Assembly (NCBI GenBank): GCA_963823945.1
Contig: CAWGNK010000003.1
Location: forward strand, 124,001 to 188,000
Source of the DNA: Bog-793 sp963823945
Lineage (GTDB): Bacteria; Actinomycetota; Acidimicrobiia; Acidimicrobiales; Bog-793
DNA length: 64,000 nt
Direction: 5' to 3'
Shown here piece after piece: positions 47,687-56,594 of the stretch. A program made the position numbers and the translations under genes. Position 1 is the first letter of the stretch, and every line of letters begins with the position of its first letter. Below the pieces are notes generated by a model. The model was given only the letters and a program-made list of their open reading frames with translations, made no database searches and was not told where the DNA came from.

Positions 47687-48625
47687 GTGGCAAACGTGCG
47701 GGCAGAACGGGACGAGGAAGATCTCGTCCGGCTGTACCTCCACGACATCGGCCAGTACCCGCTGTTGACCAAGGACGACGAGGCGCGCCTCGCCCAGGCA
47801 ATCGAAGCGCGGTCTCAGGCCGATCTGGACGTCGTGGCGATGGAGACGACGCTCACCGCGGCGCGTCGCCGTGAGCTCCAGAGGATCATTCGGCGCGGAG
47901 ACGAGGCCCAGCGCACCTTCGTCCAGTCGAACCTCCGCCTCGTGGTTTCCATCGCCAAGAAATACCAGGCGTCCGGTCTCCCTCTCCTCGACCTCATCCA
48001 GGAAGGCAACCTCGGCCTCATCCACGCGGTCGAGAAGTTCGACTGGCGGAAGGGCTTCAAGTTCTCGACGTACGCGACGTGGTGGATCCGCCAGGCGATC
48101 ACTCGCGGCATCGCCAACACGGGGCGCATGATCCGGTTGCCGGTCCATGCCGGCGACCTCGTGATGCTCGTGCAGAAAGCACAAGGACGACTCCAGGTGA
48201 AGCTCGGCCGTTCCGCGACGCTCGCAGAGCTCGGGATCGAGGTGGGACTGGCCGAGGAGAAACTGGCAGAGGTTCTCCGCTACCGGGTTGAGCCCTTGTC
48301 ACTCTCGGAGCCACTTCGTGAGGATGGGGACGCTGAGCTCGGCGACGTTGTTGAAGACCGGTTGGCAGAATCGCCATTCGAAGCCGCCGCGACGGCCCTC
48401 CTCCCGATTGAGATCGGACACCTTCTCGCCCCGCTCGACGGGCGCGAGCGGGAGATCCTCCGGCTGCGATTTGGTCTCGACCGCGGCGAGCCACGAACGC
48501 TCGAAGAGGTTGGGAGACACTTCAATCTCACTCGCGAACGGATCCGGCAGATCGAGGCTCACGCGATGAGCAAACTTCGTCATCCCGCCAGCGACACTGG
48601 TGCACGCGATCTGCTTACACTCTGA
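47687..48625 (+). CDS. RNA polymerase sigma-70 factor, RpoD-like group 2
   Basis: A 312-residue sigma factor with all core regions. Region 1.2 is DLVRLYLHDIGQYPLLTKDDEARLAQAIE; region 2 holds NLRLVVSIAKKYQASGLPLLDLIQEG and KFSTYATWWIRQAI; region 3 is IRLPVH...; region 4 ends with LTRERIRQIEAHAMSKLR. It lacks the long N-terminal region 1.1 and acidic domain of the primary factor, so a group 2 (SigB/HrdA-type) alternative factor is likely. The GTG at 47687 is chosen since the frame upstream has no conserved sequence. No anti-sigma gene is adjacent. Confidence 0.92.
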   Translation: MANVRAERDEEDLVRLYLHDIGQYPLLTKDDEARLAQAIEARSQADLDVVAMETTLTAARRRELQRIIRRGDEAQRTFVQSNLRLVVSIAKKYQASGLPLLDLIQEGNLGLIHAVEKFDWRKGFKFSTYATWWIRQAITRGIANTGRMIRLPVHAGDLVMLVQKAQGRLQVKLGRSATLAELGIEVGLAEEKLAEVLRYRVEPLSLSEPLREDGDAELGDVVEDRLAESPFEAAATALLPIEIGHLLAPLDGREREILRLRFGLDRGEPRTLEEVGRHFNLTRERIRQIEAHAMSKLRHPASDTGARDLLTL

Positions 48626-49074
48626 TCGACCTCAAACACGCCCGCCCCCGCGAGAAGCCAGCAGACGAGTGTCGAGCGAAACCGCCCCCACCGAGAAGGC
48701 CCGAAGGTACGCAGCGGTGCCGATCCTCGCGGAGCCGCTCGAACAACCCGCGCTCGATCGGGGCGAGAATCTCCAGCTCGACGGCTACTGCTAACAGCTG
48801 GGACTCGATTTCCTGCATCTGTGGACTTGCATCGGGGTTGGCACCACCAAGAGCGCGGCACCGCCCGCTGGGCACCCGCGTCGTGGCACCGCAGCGCCTC
48901 ATCACCGAGGGTCGACATCGGGTCCCAAATTCGAACCGCTAGTGCTGCGAGGTCCCGCACGGACCTGGTGCGCCACAGGCGTTCCTCTGTAGCCGCCTAC
49001 GCGCGCCGTGGCGGTCAAGACCCGCCGAGGACCTGTCGCCTGAACGCCGCCCCTCTGAGCGACAGTTCTCGACA
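48626..49074. other. ~450-bp stretch without a supported gene
   Basis: Only weak overlapping frames occur. It lies between convergent genes (sigma factor and degV), which fits a dead zone holding terminators. Confidence 0.45.
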
Positions 49075-49095
49075 CACCGGCGCGACGCGCCGGTG
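49075..49095 (-). terminator. perfect hairpin downstream of degV
   Basis: CACCGGCGCG and CGCGCCGGTG form a perfect 10-bp inverted repeat around a single base, 20 bp past the degV stop. It is very stable for its size but has a one-base centre, so it would form as a stem with a small loop. There is no T-run. Confidence 0.45.
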
Positions 49096-49115
49096 ATCGA
49101 GGAGAGTGGACGGCT

Positions 49116-49961
49116 TCATCCCCGCTGGACGCACACGACGATCGTCCCCGGCCCGAGGTGCGCGCCGGCAACTGGTCCCATGTAGGCCGTGATGATCTTC
49201 TCCGTGGGGAAGATGGGCTCTAGCAGCGCGAGGAACACGTCGACGTCTTGTGCATCGGCGTGGGTGATGGCGAGTTTGCGGATGGGAAGCGCAGCAGCCA
49301 CTCTGTCCGCGAGGTAGCGGAGGGATCTCGCCCGCGTCCGTTGACGCGACTCACCTTCGATGACGCCGTTTCTCAGTTCGACGATCGGTTTGATCGAGAG
49401 CAACGAGCCAATGAAGGCCTGCGCGGAGCCGATACGGCCACCTCGACGGAGGTATTCGAGGGTGTCCAAGGTTCCGAATGCCTCCAGGCTCGCAATCTCG
49501 GCGCTCACCGCGTCACAGAGGACATCGAGGTCGCTGATCTCACACGCTCGTTCCGCGGCGTCCAACGCCAATAACCCCTCGCTCATCGTCCCGAAGCGCG
49601 AATCGATGACGCGGACCGCAATGTCGCCCTTAGCTTCGTTCGCTCCCGAGCACGCGGCCTGAAACGTGGCGGACAGCGAGGACGAGAGTGTCACGCAGCA
49701 GACCCCGCTGAAGCCCTCGTCGCGAGCGCGAAGGAAGGCTTGCGTAAACGCGCCGGGAGAGGGTGCCGACGTCGTGGCCATGGCGCCAGTGGCGCGCACG
49801 CGGCGCCAGAACTCCTCTGGGGTGGCCCTGGTGAGATCCTCGTCGCCGAGCCGAACGTCGAGTGGTACCACGTCGATGTTGCACGCAGCGAGGAGATCAC
49901 TCGGGATGTCGCTCATGCTGTCAGTCACGACCTTGATACCGGCCACGGCTTCCCCCTGCAT
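49116..49961 (-). CDS. DegV-family fatty-acid-binding protein
   Basis: A 281-residue DegV protein. It starts with KVVTDSMSDIPSDLL (the family TDS motif) and has TSAPSPGAFTQAFLRARDEG, CVTLSSSLSATFQAA, the VIDSRFGTMSEGLLALDAA segment and LEYLRRGGRIGSAQAFIGSLLSIKPI. DegV or FakB-like proteins hold a fatty acid for phosphorylation by FakA; no fakA partner lies nearby. The length is normal for the family. Confidence 0.93.
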   Translation of the reverse strand: MQGEAVAGIKVVTDSMSDIPSDLLAACNIDVVPLDVRLGDEDLTRATPEEFWRRVRATGAMATTSAPSPGAFTQAFLRARDEGFSGVCCVTLSSSLSATFQAACSGANEAKGDIAVRVIDSRFGTMSEGLLALDAAERACEISDLDVLCDAVSAEIASLEAFGTLDTLEYLRRGGRIGSAQAFIGSLLSIKPIVELRNGVIEGESRQRTRARSLRYLADRVAAALPIRKLAITHADAQDVDVFLALLEPIFPTEKIITAYMGPVAGAHLGPGTIVVCVQRG

Positions 49962-50142
49962 TATGCGTTAGGGCTCCATAAACACGGGCCCACTCCAGTG
50001 GCGCGTACCGGTCGAAGACGGTGGCGCGATGGTCAGAAGCTACTTGGTCGCTGGCGCGCGGTCCACGGCCCCGATGGGCTGGTTGGGCACGCCGCCAGGG
50101 ACGCTCGAGCCGGCGGTTCCTCGCTCGGCCCATCGCGTCCGG

Positions 50143-50400
50143 GCCTTGGAGCCCGCAGCTCTCGCCCTTGGTCTCGGCGATCCGGCACCGGTGGGTGAGC
50201 CGATCGACGATGACCCCGACGAGACGCCTGGAGCCCAAGACCTCGGTCCGGCATTCGGAGGGCCGGTTGCCGGTCACGATCGGCTTCGCACTCCCACGGG
50301 CGAGCTCGACCGCACGACGTTGGAACTCGGGCTGGGGGACGTGGCACGTGGACTCCTCTCCGAGCTGGGCAACGCTCAATTCAGGGCAGTTGTCCGTCAA
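50143..50400 (-). pseudogene. chimeric transposase debris (IstB-like and IS3 OrfA-like)
   Basis: A minus-strand frame reads PEFQRRAVELARGSAKPIV near its start, like the helix-turn-helix region of IS3-type OrfA, and then NRPSECRTEVLGSRRLVGVIVDRLTHRCRIAETKGE in segments that match the C-terminal end of IstB, the ATPase of IS21 elements. Neither part is complete. The 49,962-50,596 gap holds nothing else recognisable. It is an old insertion hot spot that has decayed. Confidence 0.5.
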
Positions 50401-50596
50401 ATCAGCGGCAGCTCACGATCCCTGTGACGGAACTTTCGGACAGCCTGTTGAGGTGGCGGGTCCTGGCTGACCCGGAGGGCAACGTCTTCTGCCTCGGAGA
50501 ACGACCGTCGCCAGACTCCTCGCGCCCCGCCAGGAAGTCGGCCAGCGCCGGGAGTAAGGGCAACGACAGCCGGCGGTGACAGATGCCCCCTGTCCT

Positions 50597-52669
50597 CTAG
50601 CGGCTTCCAAGTGTTACCGACCATATCGCCACGTGCGCAGTGCCAGCAGTCCAGATCCTCACCTCGATTGTGTCGCCTCGGACTTGCGGAACGGGGAAGT
50701 CACGGAAAGTTCCGACGCCCTGGTAGATGACAGCGGGCTTCTCGTGTCCAATTCGAAACGGCAGTTGGACATCCCAGGTCCTGGACGACCCGGTCGTGCC
50801 CCTGCGGGCGAGAAGACGGTTCGCGGTGTCATCCCACACCTCGACGTTCACCGGACCAGTCGCCGAGATTCGGACGGTGGCGAGATAACTTCCACTGAGT
50901 TCCCGCCAGTAGTCGCCGCTCAGGACGTAACCGCGGCGCCCATTGGACGCGAGGTGCCACCCGCTCGGCGAGCCCGCACGGACCGGAGTCGCGGCCGTAC
51001 CAGGAGCCGTCCAAGCGTCGAGTTTGTCCCCTTCTCCGAGAGTTACCGACCGGTCCCCGGCGGGGACTTTCCAGCGCAGCACGTAGATCCCGTGAGACGC
51101 GGTGATCAGCCTCGCGCCGGGCAACGCCACGACGTCGCCCAACGCCCGCTCCATGACCGCCGTCGGTACGACCTCGATGCCCTGGGCAGGGGACATCACG
51201 AACCAGACCACCCCGCCTCGAACGGGTATCGTCCCTGGTCTGCCAAACACGTAGAGGTTGGCGTGATTGCCGAAGAGTCCGGCGAAGCCGTTCGTCGTCA
51301 CGACCTCGTCACTCGTCGGGATGACGTGTTCTGCCCGCCAGATGACCGAGGCAGCTGCTGTCGAAGTCTCCACCCAGTGAACACGGGTCTTCGGAAACCA
51401 GACCGCGAACCATCCCACCTCATTGGCGATGACGAGCGCGCAGATGACCAGACCGACGACGAAGGTCTTTCGGCGCCGGACGAGGTGAGCGACGAACCCG
51501 GCTGTGCCGAGAGCGATGAAGATGAACGCCGGGATGTTCTGGAAGAGCGGGTAAGAGAAATTCTGCCCCTTCATCAGATTGTCAATCAGCAGCGTCGGCA
51601 CGGCCATAAAGAACCCGACCGGCGTCAGCAAGCCGAAGAACCCAGCCCCGGAAGGGCTCGCCCAGAGGTTCCAGCTGTGCGACACGAGTGTTCGCAGCGC
51701 CGATATCGGATGACGAAGCAGCCCGCCTACGACTGAGCCGTACGTCACGTGCAGCACCCTCGCCCCTGTCGGACCGACCAGGTACGCGAAGCCTTCCGTC
51801 GGGGAACCCTGAGTGGCATGCAACAGACTGAGCGAGATCACCCACAAGATCGAGGCAATCATGAGCAGGGCGCCGGGAATCGCGTCGCGCGCGACGACGC
51901 TGCGGACACGACTCGATCCCAGGGAATTCTTCTGCTTGCCGCGGGACAGGTACCAGTGGCCCACCGATTGCCCGCCGAGGAAGAGCCCGAGGGAGAACAC
52001 ATAGACGATCGATGCGACGCCGCAAAGCGCCGCGCCGAGCGCGTACACGTACCCCCGTCTCTGGTGTCTTCGGAAAGCGACAAATGCGCAGGCAATGAAG
52101 AAGACGCCGAAGACCTCCATATGGACATCGAACGAGACAACCCAGTAGATCCAAGGGTCACAGACGAGAAGAACCACGATCGTCAGCCACGCCGCAACCG
52201 CAGCGACAGCCTTGCGGTTGATATCGCGTTCTCCTCTCGGATGCATCCAACGGTCGGTGACGAGCTTGTAGCAGACGGCGATCGTTCCCGAGAGCGCGAG
52301 ATCCTGGAGCCAGAGCAACCCCAGCAGGTGATCCGGAAACAGCCAGTAGAGCGGGGCGAGAAGATAGATGATGAACTCTCCATCGTTCTGCCAGAAGTAG
52401 TAGCCGCCCTGCAACGTGTCGCGCGGAATCAGGTGACCGTGAGCGATGAGGTTCCAGGGCTGGGAATAGATGGCCGCATCCCATGTAAGGCTCGCATGGG
52501 ACATGAGATACCAACTCCACAGCAGGAACCCGACGAATTGGGCCGCAATCAGCGCCCAGCCGACCCATCGGAGCACGAGGAGAAGACGACCGAATCTTGC
52601 AACGTCACCACTCCGCGGCGCGGACGGCGGTTCCCGCCGAGAAGCTGCTGCGCCGCGATCGGAAGTCAT
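50597..52669 (-). CDS. DUF2079-type polytopic membrane protein
   Basis: A roughly 690-residue membrane protein with about ten hydrophobic segments, then a soluble C-terminal region of about 250 residues rich in beta strands. The pattern SLTWDAAIYSQPWNLIAHGH, YFWQNDGEFIIYLLAPLY and SFDVHMEVFGVFFIACAFVA matches DUF2079 proteins, which are thought to be GT-C-fold glycosyltransferases. I set the start at ATG 52669; longer in-frame starts reach 52912 but add no typical sequence. The tail after residue 500 may be a carbohydrate-binding or exported domain. Confidence 0.78.
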   Translation of the reverse strand: MTSDRGAAASRREPPSAPRSGDVARFGRLLLVLRWVGWALIAAQFVGFLLWSWYLMSHASLTWDAAIYSQPWNLIAHGHLIPRDTLQGGYYFWQNDGEFIIYLLAPLYWLFPDHLLGLLWLQDLALSGTIAVCYKLVTDRWMHPRGERDINRKAVAAVAAWLTIVVLLVCDPWIYWVVSFDVHMEVFGVFFIACAFVAFRRHQRRGYVYALGAALCGVASIVYVFSLGLFLGGQSVGHWYLSRGKQKNSLGSSRVRSVVARDAIPGALLMIASILWVISLSLLHATQGSPTEGFAYLVGPTGARVLHVTYGSVVGGLLRHPISALRTLVSHSWNLWASPSGAGFFGLLTPVGFFMAVPTLLIDNLMKGQNFSYPLFQNIPAFIFIALGTAGFVAHLVRRRKTFVVGLVICALVIANEVGWFAVWFPKTRVHWVETSTAAASVIWRAEHVIPTSDEVVTTNGFAGLFGNHANLYVFGRPGTIPVRGGVVWFVMSPAQGIEVVPTAVMERALGDVVALPGARLITASHGIYVLRWKVPAGDRSVTLGEGDKLDAWTAPGTAATPVRAGSPSGWHLASNGRRGYVLSGDYWRELSGSYLATVRISATGPVNVEVWDDTANRLLARRGTTGSSRTWDVQLPFRIGHEKPAVIYQGVGTFRDFPVPQVRGDTIEVRIWTAGTAHVAIWSVTLGSR

Positions 52670-53618
52670 GTCGACCCGACACCGACCGCCTCGGAATACG
52701 GTCCGATGGCGACAGTGGCCATGGCGGGATGATAAGCCGGTCGACGCTGCACGACACTGAACCCCGATCGGTCGACCATCGGCGATGACGAAGGGATGCC
52801 AATCGTCGAACTGCCTCTGCGCGTCGCACCGCGTCGGGAGCCCTGTCGGCGACCTACCCATCCACCGATCCGCGGGCGTGGCCATTCCGGCGGCGTCGAG
52901 GTTCCTGTACACCTCGCGCGCAAGACCTTGGTGGAGGTGAGCGGACTCGAACTGCCCACTTCGACGTTGCGACGACGTATCGTCGCAACGTCGCAGTTCT
53001 CTGAACAGGATTTGCGCGCATCCACCTCTTCCCGCTCGCGCACCACGCGGCAGGATGCGGCAGTTCGGACGCGCCCGCCGAGGGGGTCAATCCATCCGAC
53101 TCAGGAGACTCGACCGACTCGCGCTTAGCAACCCGCACCGAGCCGGCGATAGGTGTCGTTTTCGACGCGCCAGTCGCCGAACATCATGGGGTGCGTGTCG
53201 CGCTCCAGATCCGTCTGGATGGCGCTGATCCCGCCTAGACCGTTGGGCGACGACACAGATGAGACGTTCTGTCCCTTCTGCCGTGATCGGCCAAGCGTCG
53301 CCCGTCGTCGCGAGGGAGAGGTGGGGGCTCGTGTCGGAGGGCCGCCGTCGCGGATCTGCGACCGGCGTACCGTCTGGAATTTCGGGTGCGTGCCCCGAGG
53401 TGAATGAGCGCGGAGTTGCCCTCGCTCTGCGTGTCCGGACAGGGCTGACCGCGGCGAATCTTTAGTACCTGTCGAAGGGTCTGAATCACAGCCCGGGCTC
53501 TCGACTCGGACTCGCTCGGCACCGCGCGTGCGACACCCGGGCGAGCACGCGGCGTAGCTCCTAGCATCGCCCGCGGCGCTCACCGGGCGGATCGCCCATC
53601 GAGTGCGTGGAGGTGGGC
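52670..53618. other. gap holding a tRNA-Ala 3'-end copy and no supported gene
   Basis: No frame in this 950-bp stretch looks real. Its main content is the tRNA-derived repeat at 52935-53093. The rest may be remnant of an integrated element. A frame on the minus strand (53125-53874) is a low-complexity shadow of the next gene. Confidence 0.5.
52935..53093 (-). repeat. degenerate copy of tRNA-Ala 3' half with element-end sequence
   Basis: The first 39 bases (52935-52973) match the 3' half of the real tRNA-Ala (56362-56400) at 35 positions. The following ~120 bases resemble those after the second copy at 55271-55393, including ATCGTCGCAA, GAACAGGA and CACCTCTT blocks. This looks like an old attachment site (att) of an element that integrated into the tRNA gene. 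No integrase gene remains. Confidence 0.6.
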
Positions 53619-54932
53619 ATGAGACCCCTGACAAAGAAGATGCGTTTGCTGTCTGTCGGCGTCGCCGCTGGCTTGACACTCGGCCTCGTCGGCACAGCAG
53701 CCGCCGTAACGAGCAGTCACTCCCCGGCGGCACCGCACCGCGCCATATCGCTGACAGCTGGGAAAACAGGTCCACGAGGTCCGCAAGGACCCCGAGGTCC
53801 GCAAGGACCCCGAGGGCCACGCGGTCCGAGGGGCGCCACCGGGGCCAACGGAACCAACGGAACCAACGGCGCAAAGGGCGCGACCGGTGCCTCGGGAAGT
53901 CCCCTCGACCTCTCCAAGGTCGCCACCCTCAACTGGCAGGGCTGGCTCGGCGTCAACAACTTCTCGGACGGCTCTTACGACTTCAGCGACCCTTGGGGCA
54001 TCGCCTTTGACGGGTCCCACCTCTGGGTGGCGAACGACGAGGGCAACTCGGTGACCGAGCTCAACGCCTCCGACGGATCGTGGGTGCGGACCGTCACGAA
54101 CACGAGCTGCACCTCTTGCGGCTTCAACGAGCCTCGGGGCTTCGCCTTTGACGGGACACACCTCTGGGTGACGAACTATGGCAGTAGCGGCGGCACCGGC
54201 TACTCGGTGACCGAGCTCAACGCCTCCGACGGATCTTGGGTGCGGACCGTCACGAACACGAGCTGCACCTCTTGCGGCTTCAACGAGCCTTGGAACATCG
54301 CCTTTGACGGGACACACCTCTGGGTGACGAACTACAACGGCAACTCGCTGACCGAGCTCAACGCCTCCGACGGCTCGTGGGTGCGGACCGTCACGACCAC
54401 GAACTGCACCTCGTGCGGCTTCAACGGCCCCGGGGGCAGCGCCTTCGACGGGACCCACCTCTGGGTAGCGAACTACAACGCCAACTCGCTGACCGAGCTC
54501 AACGCCTCCAACGGCTCGTGGGTGCGGACCGTCACGAGCACGAGCTGCACCTCTTGCGGCTTCAGCTCCCCTTGGGGCATCGCCTTCGACGGGACCCACC
54601 TCTGGGTGACGAACCACACTGGCAGCTCGGTGACCGAGCTCAACGCTGCCGACGGCTCGTGGGTGCGGACCGTCACGACCACGAGCTGCACCTCTTGCGG
54701 CTTCAGCGAGCCCATGGGCATCGCCTTCGACGGGACCCACATGTGGGTGGTGAACTTCACTGACTCCTCGCTGACCGAGCTCAACACTGCCGACGGCTCG
54801 TGGGTGCAAACCCTCACGACCTCGAGCTGTGCCTCTTGCGGCTTCGACTACCCCGAGGTCGTCGCCTTCGACGGGACCCACATGTGGGTAACGAACGCCG
54901 GCAACTCGGTGACCGATCTCCCAGCGGGGTAG
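53619..54932 (+). CDS. secreted collagen-like/NHL-repeat beta-propeller protein
   Basis: A 437-residue exported protein. A signal peptide (LLSVGVAAGLTLGLVGTAAA) is followed by a G-x-y region (about 50-95, GKTGPRGPQGPRG through GATGASG) that is collagen-like. The rest is seven near-identical units of about 47 residues, each with IAFDGTHLWVTNYxGNSxTELNASDGSWVRTVT and a CTSCGF turn, which should form a beta-propeller. The CxxC in each turn may form disulfides or bind metal. The start ATG follows GGAGGTGGGC. It lies between two tRNA-Ala 3'-end copies, so it is probably cargo of a lost mobile element. Confidence 0.82.
   Translation: MRPLTKKMRLLSVGVAAGLTLGLVGTAAAVTSSHSPAAPHRAISLTAGKTGPRGPQGPRGPQGPRGPRGPRGATGANGTNGTNGAKGATGASGSPLDLSKVATLNWQGWLGVNNFSDGSYDFSDPWGIAFDGSHLWVANDEGNSVTELNASDGSWVRTVTNTSCTSCGFNEPRGFAFDGTHLWVTNYGSSGGTGYSVTELNASDGSWVRTVTNTSCTSCGFNEPWNIAFDGTHLWVTNYNGNSLTELNASDGSWVRTVTTTNCTSCGFNGPGGSAFDGTHLWVANYNANSLTELNASNGSWVRTVTSTSCTSCGFSSPWGIAFDGTHLWVTNHTGSSVTELNAADGSWVRTVTTTSCTSCGFSEPMGIAFDGTHMWVVNFTDSSLTELNTADGSWVQTLTTSSCASCGFDYPEVVAFDGTHMWVTNAGNSVTDLPAG
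53990..54910 (+). repeat. tandem ~141-bp repeats inside the collagen-like/NHL protein gene
   Basis: Seven units begin about 54000, 54141, 54299, 54440, 54581, 54722 and 54863; the second spacing is longer (about 158 bp) owing to an extra segment. Units are very alike at DNA level, again compatible with recent duplication. Confidence 0.78.
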
Positions 54933-55661
54933 CAAGCTCTAGCAACTGGACACGCTGGCACGAAAGCACGGAGGTTCCGAACCCTTCTAGCAGCGCCCGA
55001 GGCGTGGCCCGGGGGGGGCCACGGCGCTGCTTGTGGGCGGTTCTCGCGTCGGGGCGGCAACCAGCCTGCGCTGATCCTCGATGGCAGCCTGCGAGGAGGT
55101 GGTGAGCTCGATACGGACGTCTCGCCGTCGCAGTACGGCGCTTATTGCGCGCGCCCGTCGCGCGCCGAACCATCTCTTGGAGGTGCCGCAGAGGCCTGCG
55201 AATAGCCACCTGAACTGGGAGTTCTTTGGTGTAGGTGAGCGGACTCGAACCGCCGACCTCCACGTTGCGAAGAAGGATCGTCGCAATCCTGTGAACAGGA
55301 CTTACGCGAACTCACCTCTTCTCACCTGCGGCAGCACGCGGCACCATGCCGCAGTTCAGATGCGCCCGTTCGCATCCAGTGCGGAGGGTCAATTCGTCCG
55401 GGTCGAGGCACCCGACCGAAGCTCTTCGAAGATGCTGCTTCGAGCCGTCGATCTGGTGTGGTTGACCCAGCCGATGGGCCCGTTGTCACCAAGGCGAGAA
55501 GGGTCGTTCTGTGCTTCTGAGCTAGGCAGAGCTCAGGAACGTTCTGGTGACTCATCGGTCGGCGCTGGTCGGCGACCACTTCCCAGCCGGCCTCGCGGCG
55601 AACTCTTGGGCGCACCGGGGCGGTGAGCTCGGCAGTCAGCTCGTCGTGCCAGAGTTGAGTC
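54933..55661. other. gap holding second tRNA-Ala 3'-end copy and no supported gene
   Basis: About 730 bp with no believable frame. It carries the repeat at 55233-55393, described separately. Confidence 0.5.
55233..55393 (-). repeat. close copy of tRNA-Ala 3' half with element-end sequence
   Basis: The core 55233-55271 is identical to tRNA-Ala positions 56362-56400 except for one base. The rest (to ~55393) is shared with the copy at 52935. The core runs from the anticodon loop to the 3' end, the usual target of tyrosine integrases, and lies on the 3' side of the tRNA as expected. On the minus strand, AGGTGAG near one end pairs with CTCACCT at the other, so the unit can fold tRNA-like. Confidence 0.68.
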
Positions 55662-56312
55662 ATGGAGAAACTCAGCAACCAGCAGATCGTCGATGCAGGT
55701 CTCGCCGACTGGCGCAAGCTGTCTCAGGCGCTGCACGCTCGCTATTCGATCCCGAACTACGTCGTGGCAGCGGCGTTCGTCGCTGCCGTGGCACAGATCG
55801 CGGAGGCCGAGGATCACCACCCCGACCTGAAGCTCACCTACGGCGTCGTCGACGTCTCGCTTTGCACCCATGAGGACGGCCTGTGGGTCACCCAAAGAGA
55901 CGTCGACATGGCCAGGAGGATCAGCGAAATCGCCCGCGAGCAAGGACTCGATCCCGAGCCCGGCGCGGTGACGCAGCTCGAGATCGCGCTGGACACCGCG
56001 CACGAAGATGACGTCGGCCGCTTCTGGTCGGTTCTGCTCACTGGTAGCCCGGACAACAAGATCTACGACTCGGTCTTCGACCCCACCGCCCGGGTCCCAA
56101 GTCTCTGGTTCCAGGGCACCGACGACCACGAGACCCCCCGCCAGCGTTGGCACTTCGACCTGTGGCTGGCGCCCGAGGTGGCCGAAGGCAGAATCGCGGG
56201 CGCCGTGGCCGCTGGCGGGTCCGTCTTCGACGACTCTGCAGCACCGTCCTTCACCGTTCTCGCCGATCCCGACAGCAACCGGGTCTGCATCTGCACCGCA
56301 ACGGGACGCTGA
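55662..56312 (+). CDS. fusion of pterin-4a-carbinolamine dehydratase and VOC domain
   Basis: A 216-residue protein. Residues 1-95 read as a pterin-4a-carbinolamine dehydratase: WRKLSQALHARYSIPNYVVAAAFVAAVAQIAEAEDHHPDLKLTYG gives the EDHHPD-type motif with two His residues, followed by the SLCTHEDGLWVTQRDVDMARRI segment (canonical TH...GLT.D). Residues 100-216 are a VOC/glyoxalase-like domain with RQRWHFDLWL and SFTVLADPDSNRVCIC. This fusion is seen in actinobacteria; its role is not known. It is enclosed between a tRNA-Ala 3' copy and the tRNA itself. Confidence 0.82.
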   Translation: MEKLSNQQIVDAGLADWRKLSQALHARYSIPNYVVAAAFVAAVAQIAEAEDHHPDLKLTYGVVDVSLCTHEDGLWVTQRDVDMARRISEIAREQGLDPEPGAVTQLEIALDTAHEDDVGRFWSVLLTGSPDNKIYDSVFDPTARVPSLWFQGTDDHETPRQRWHFDLWLAPEVAEGRIAGAVAAGGSVFDDSAAPSFTVLADPDSNRVCICTATGR

Positions 56313-56358
56313 CAGTCGGACATGTCGGCACAGGTGCAGCCCGCGACCGCCGATCGAG

Positions 56359-56431
56359 TGGAGGTGAGCGGACTCGAACCGCCGACTTCCACGTTGCGAA
56401 CGTGGCGCTCTACCAGCTGAGCTACACCCCC
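56359..56431 (-). tRNA. tRNA-Ala (anticodon CGC)
   Basis: A complete 73-base cloverleaf: acceptor GGGGGTG/CACCTCC, D-arm GCTCAGCTGGTAGAGC, anticodon arm CCACG-TTCGCAA-CGTGG with anticodon CGC, and T-arm with GGTTCGAGTCC. CCA is not encoded. Its 3' half is copied at 55233 and 52935, showing use as an integration site. Confidence 0.93.
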
Positions 56432-56594
56432 AGGCGAGCGGTCAGGACGGACCCGCCGACCCGGAACCCGTCTGAGATTACTCGCTGCTCGCTGGCAGCT
56501 GGCCGGGGACAAGGTGCCCGAGCCCCTTACCCATCAACGCTCCTCACGCGGCGCCGATCCCGCGGAGCGATCTCCGGAACGCAGTCCCAGTGCG

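Noticed and set aside
55233..55320. A second functional tRNA-Ala
   Set aside because: Only the 3' half matches. The 5' half is unrelated and lacks a D-arm consensus, although the ends can pair.
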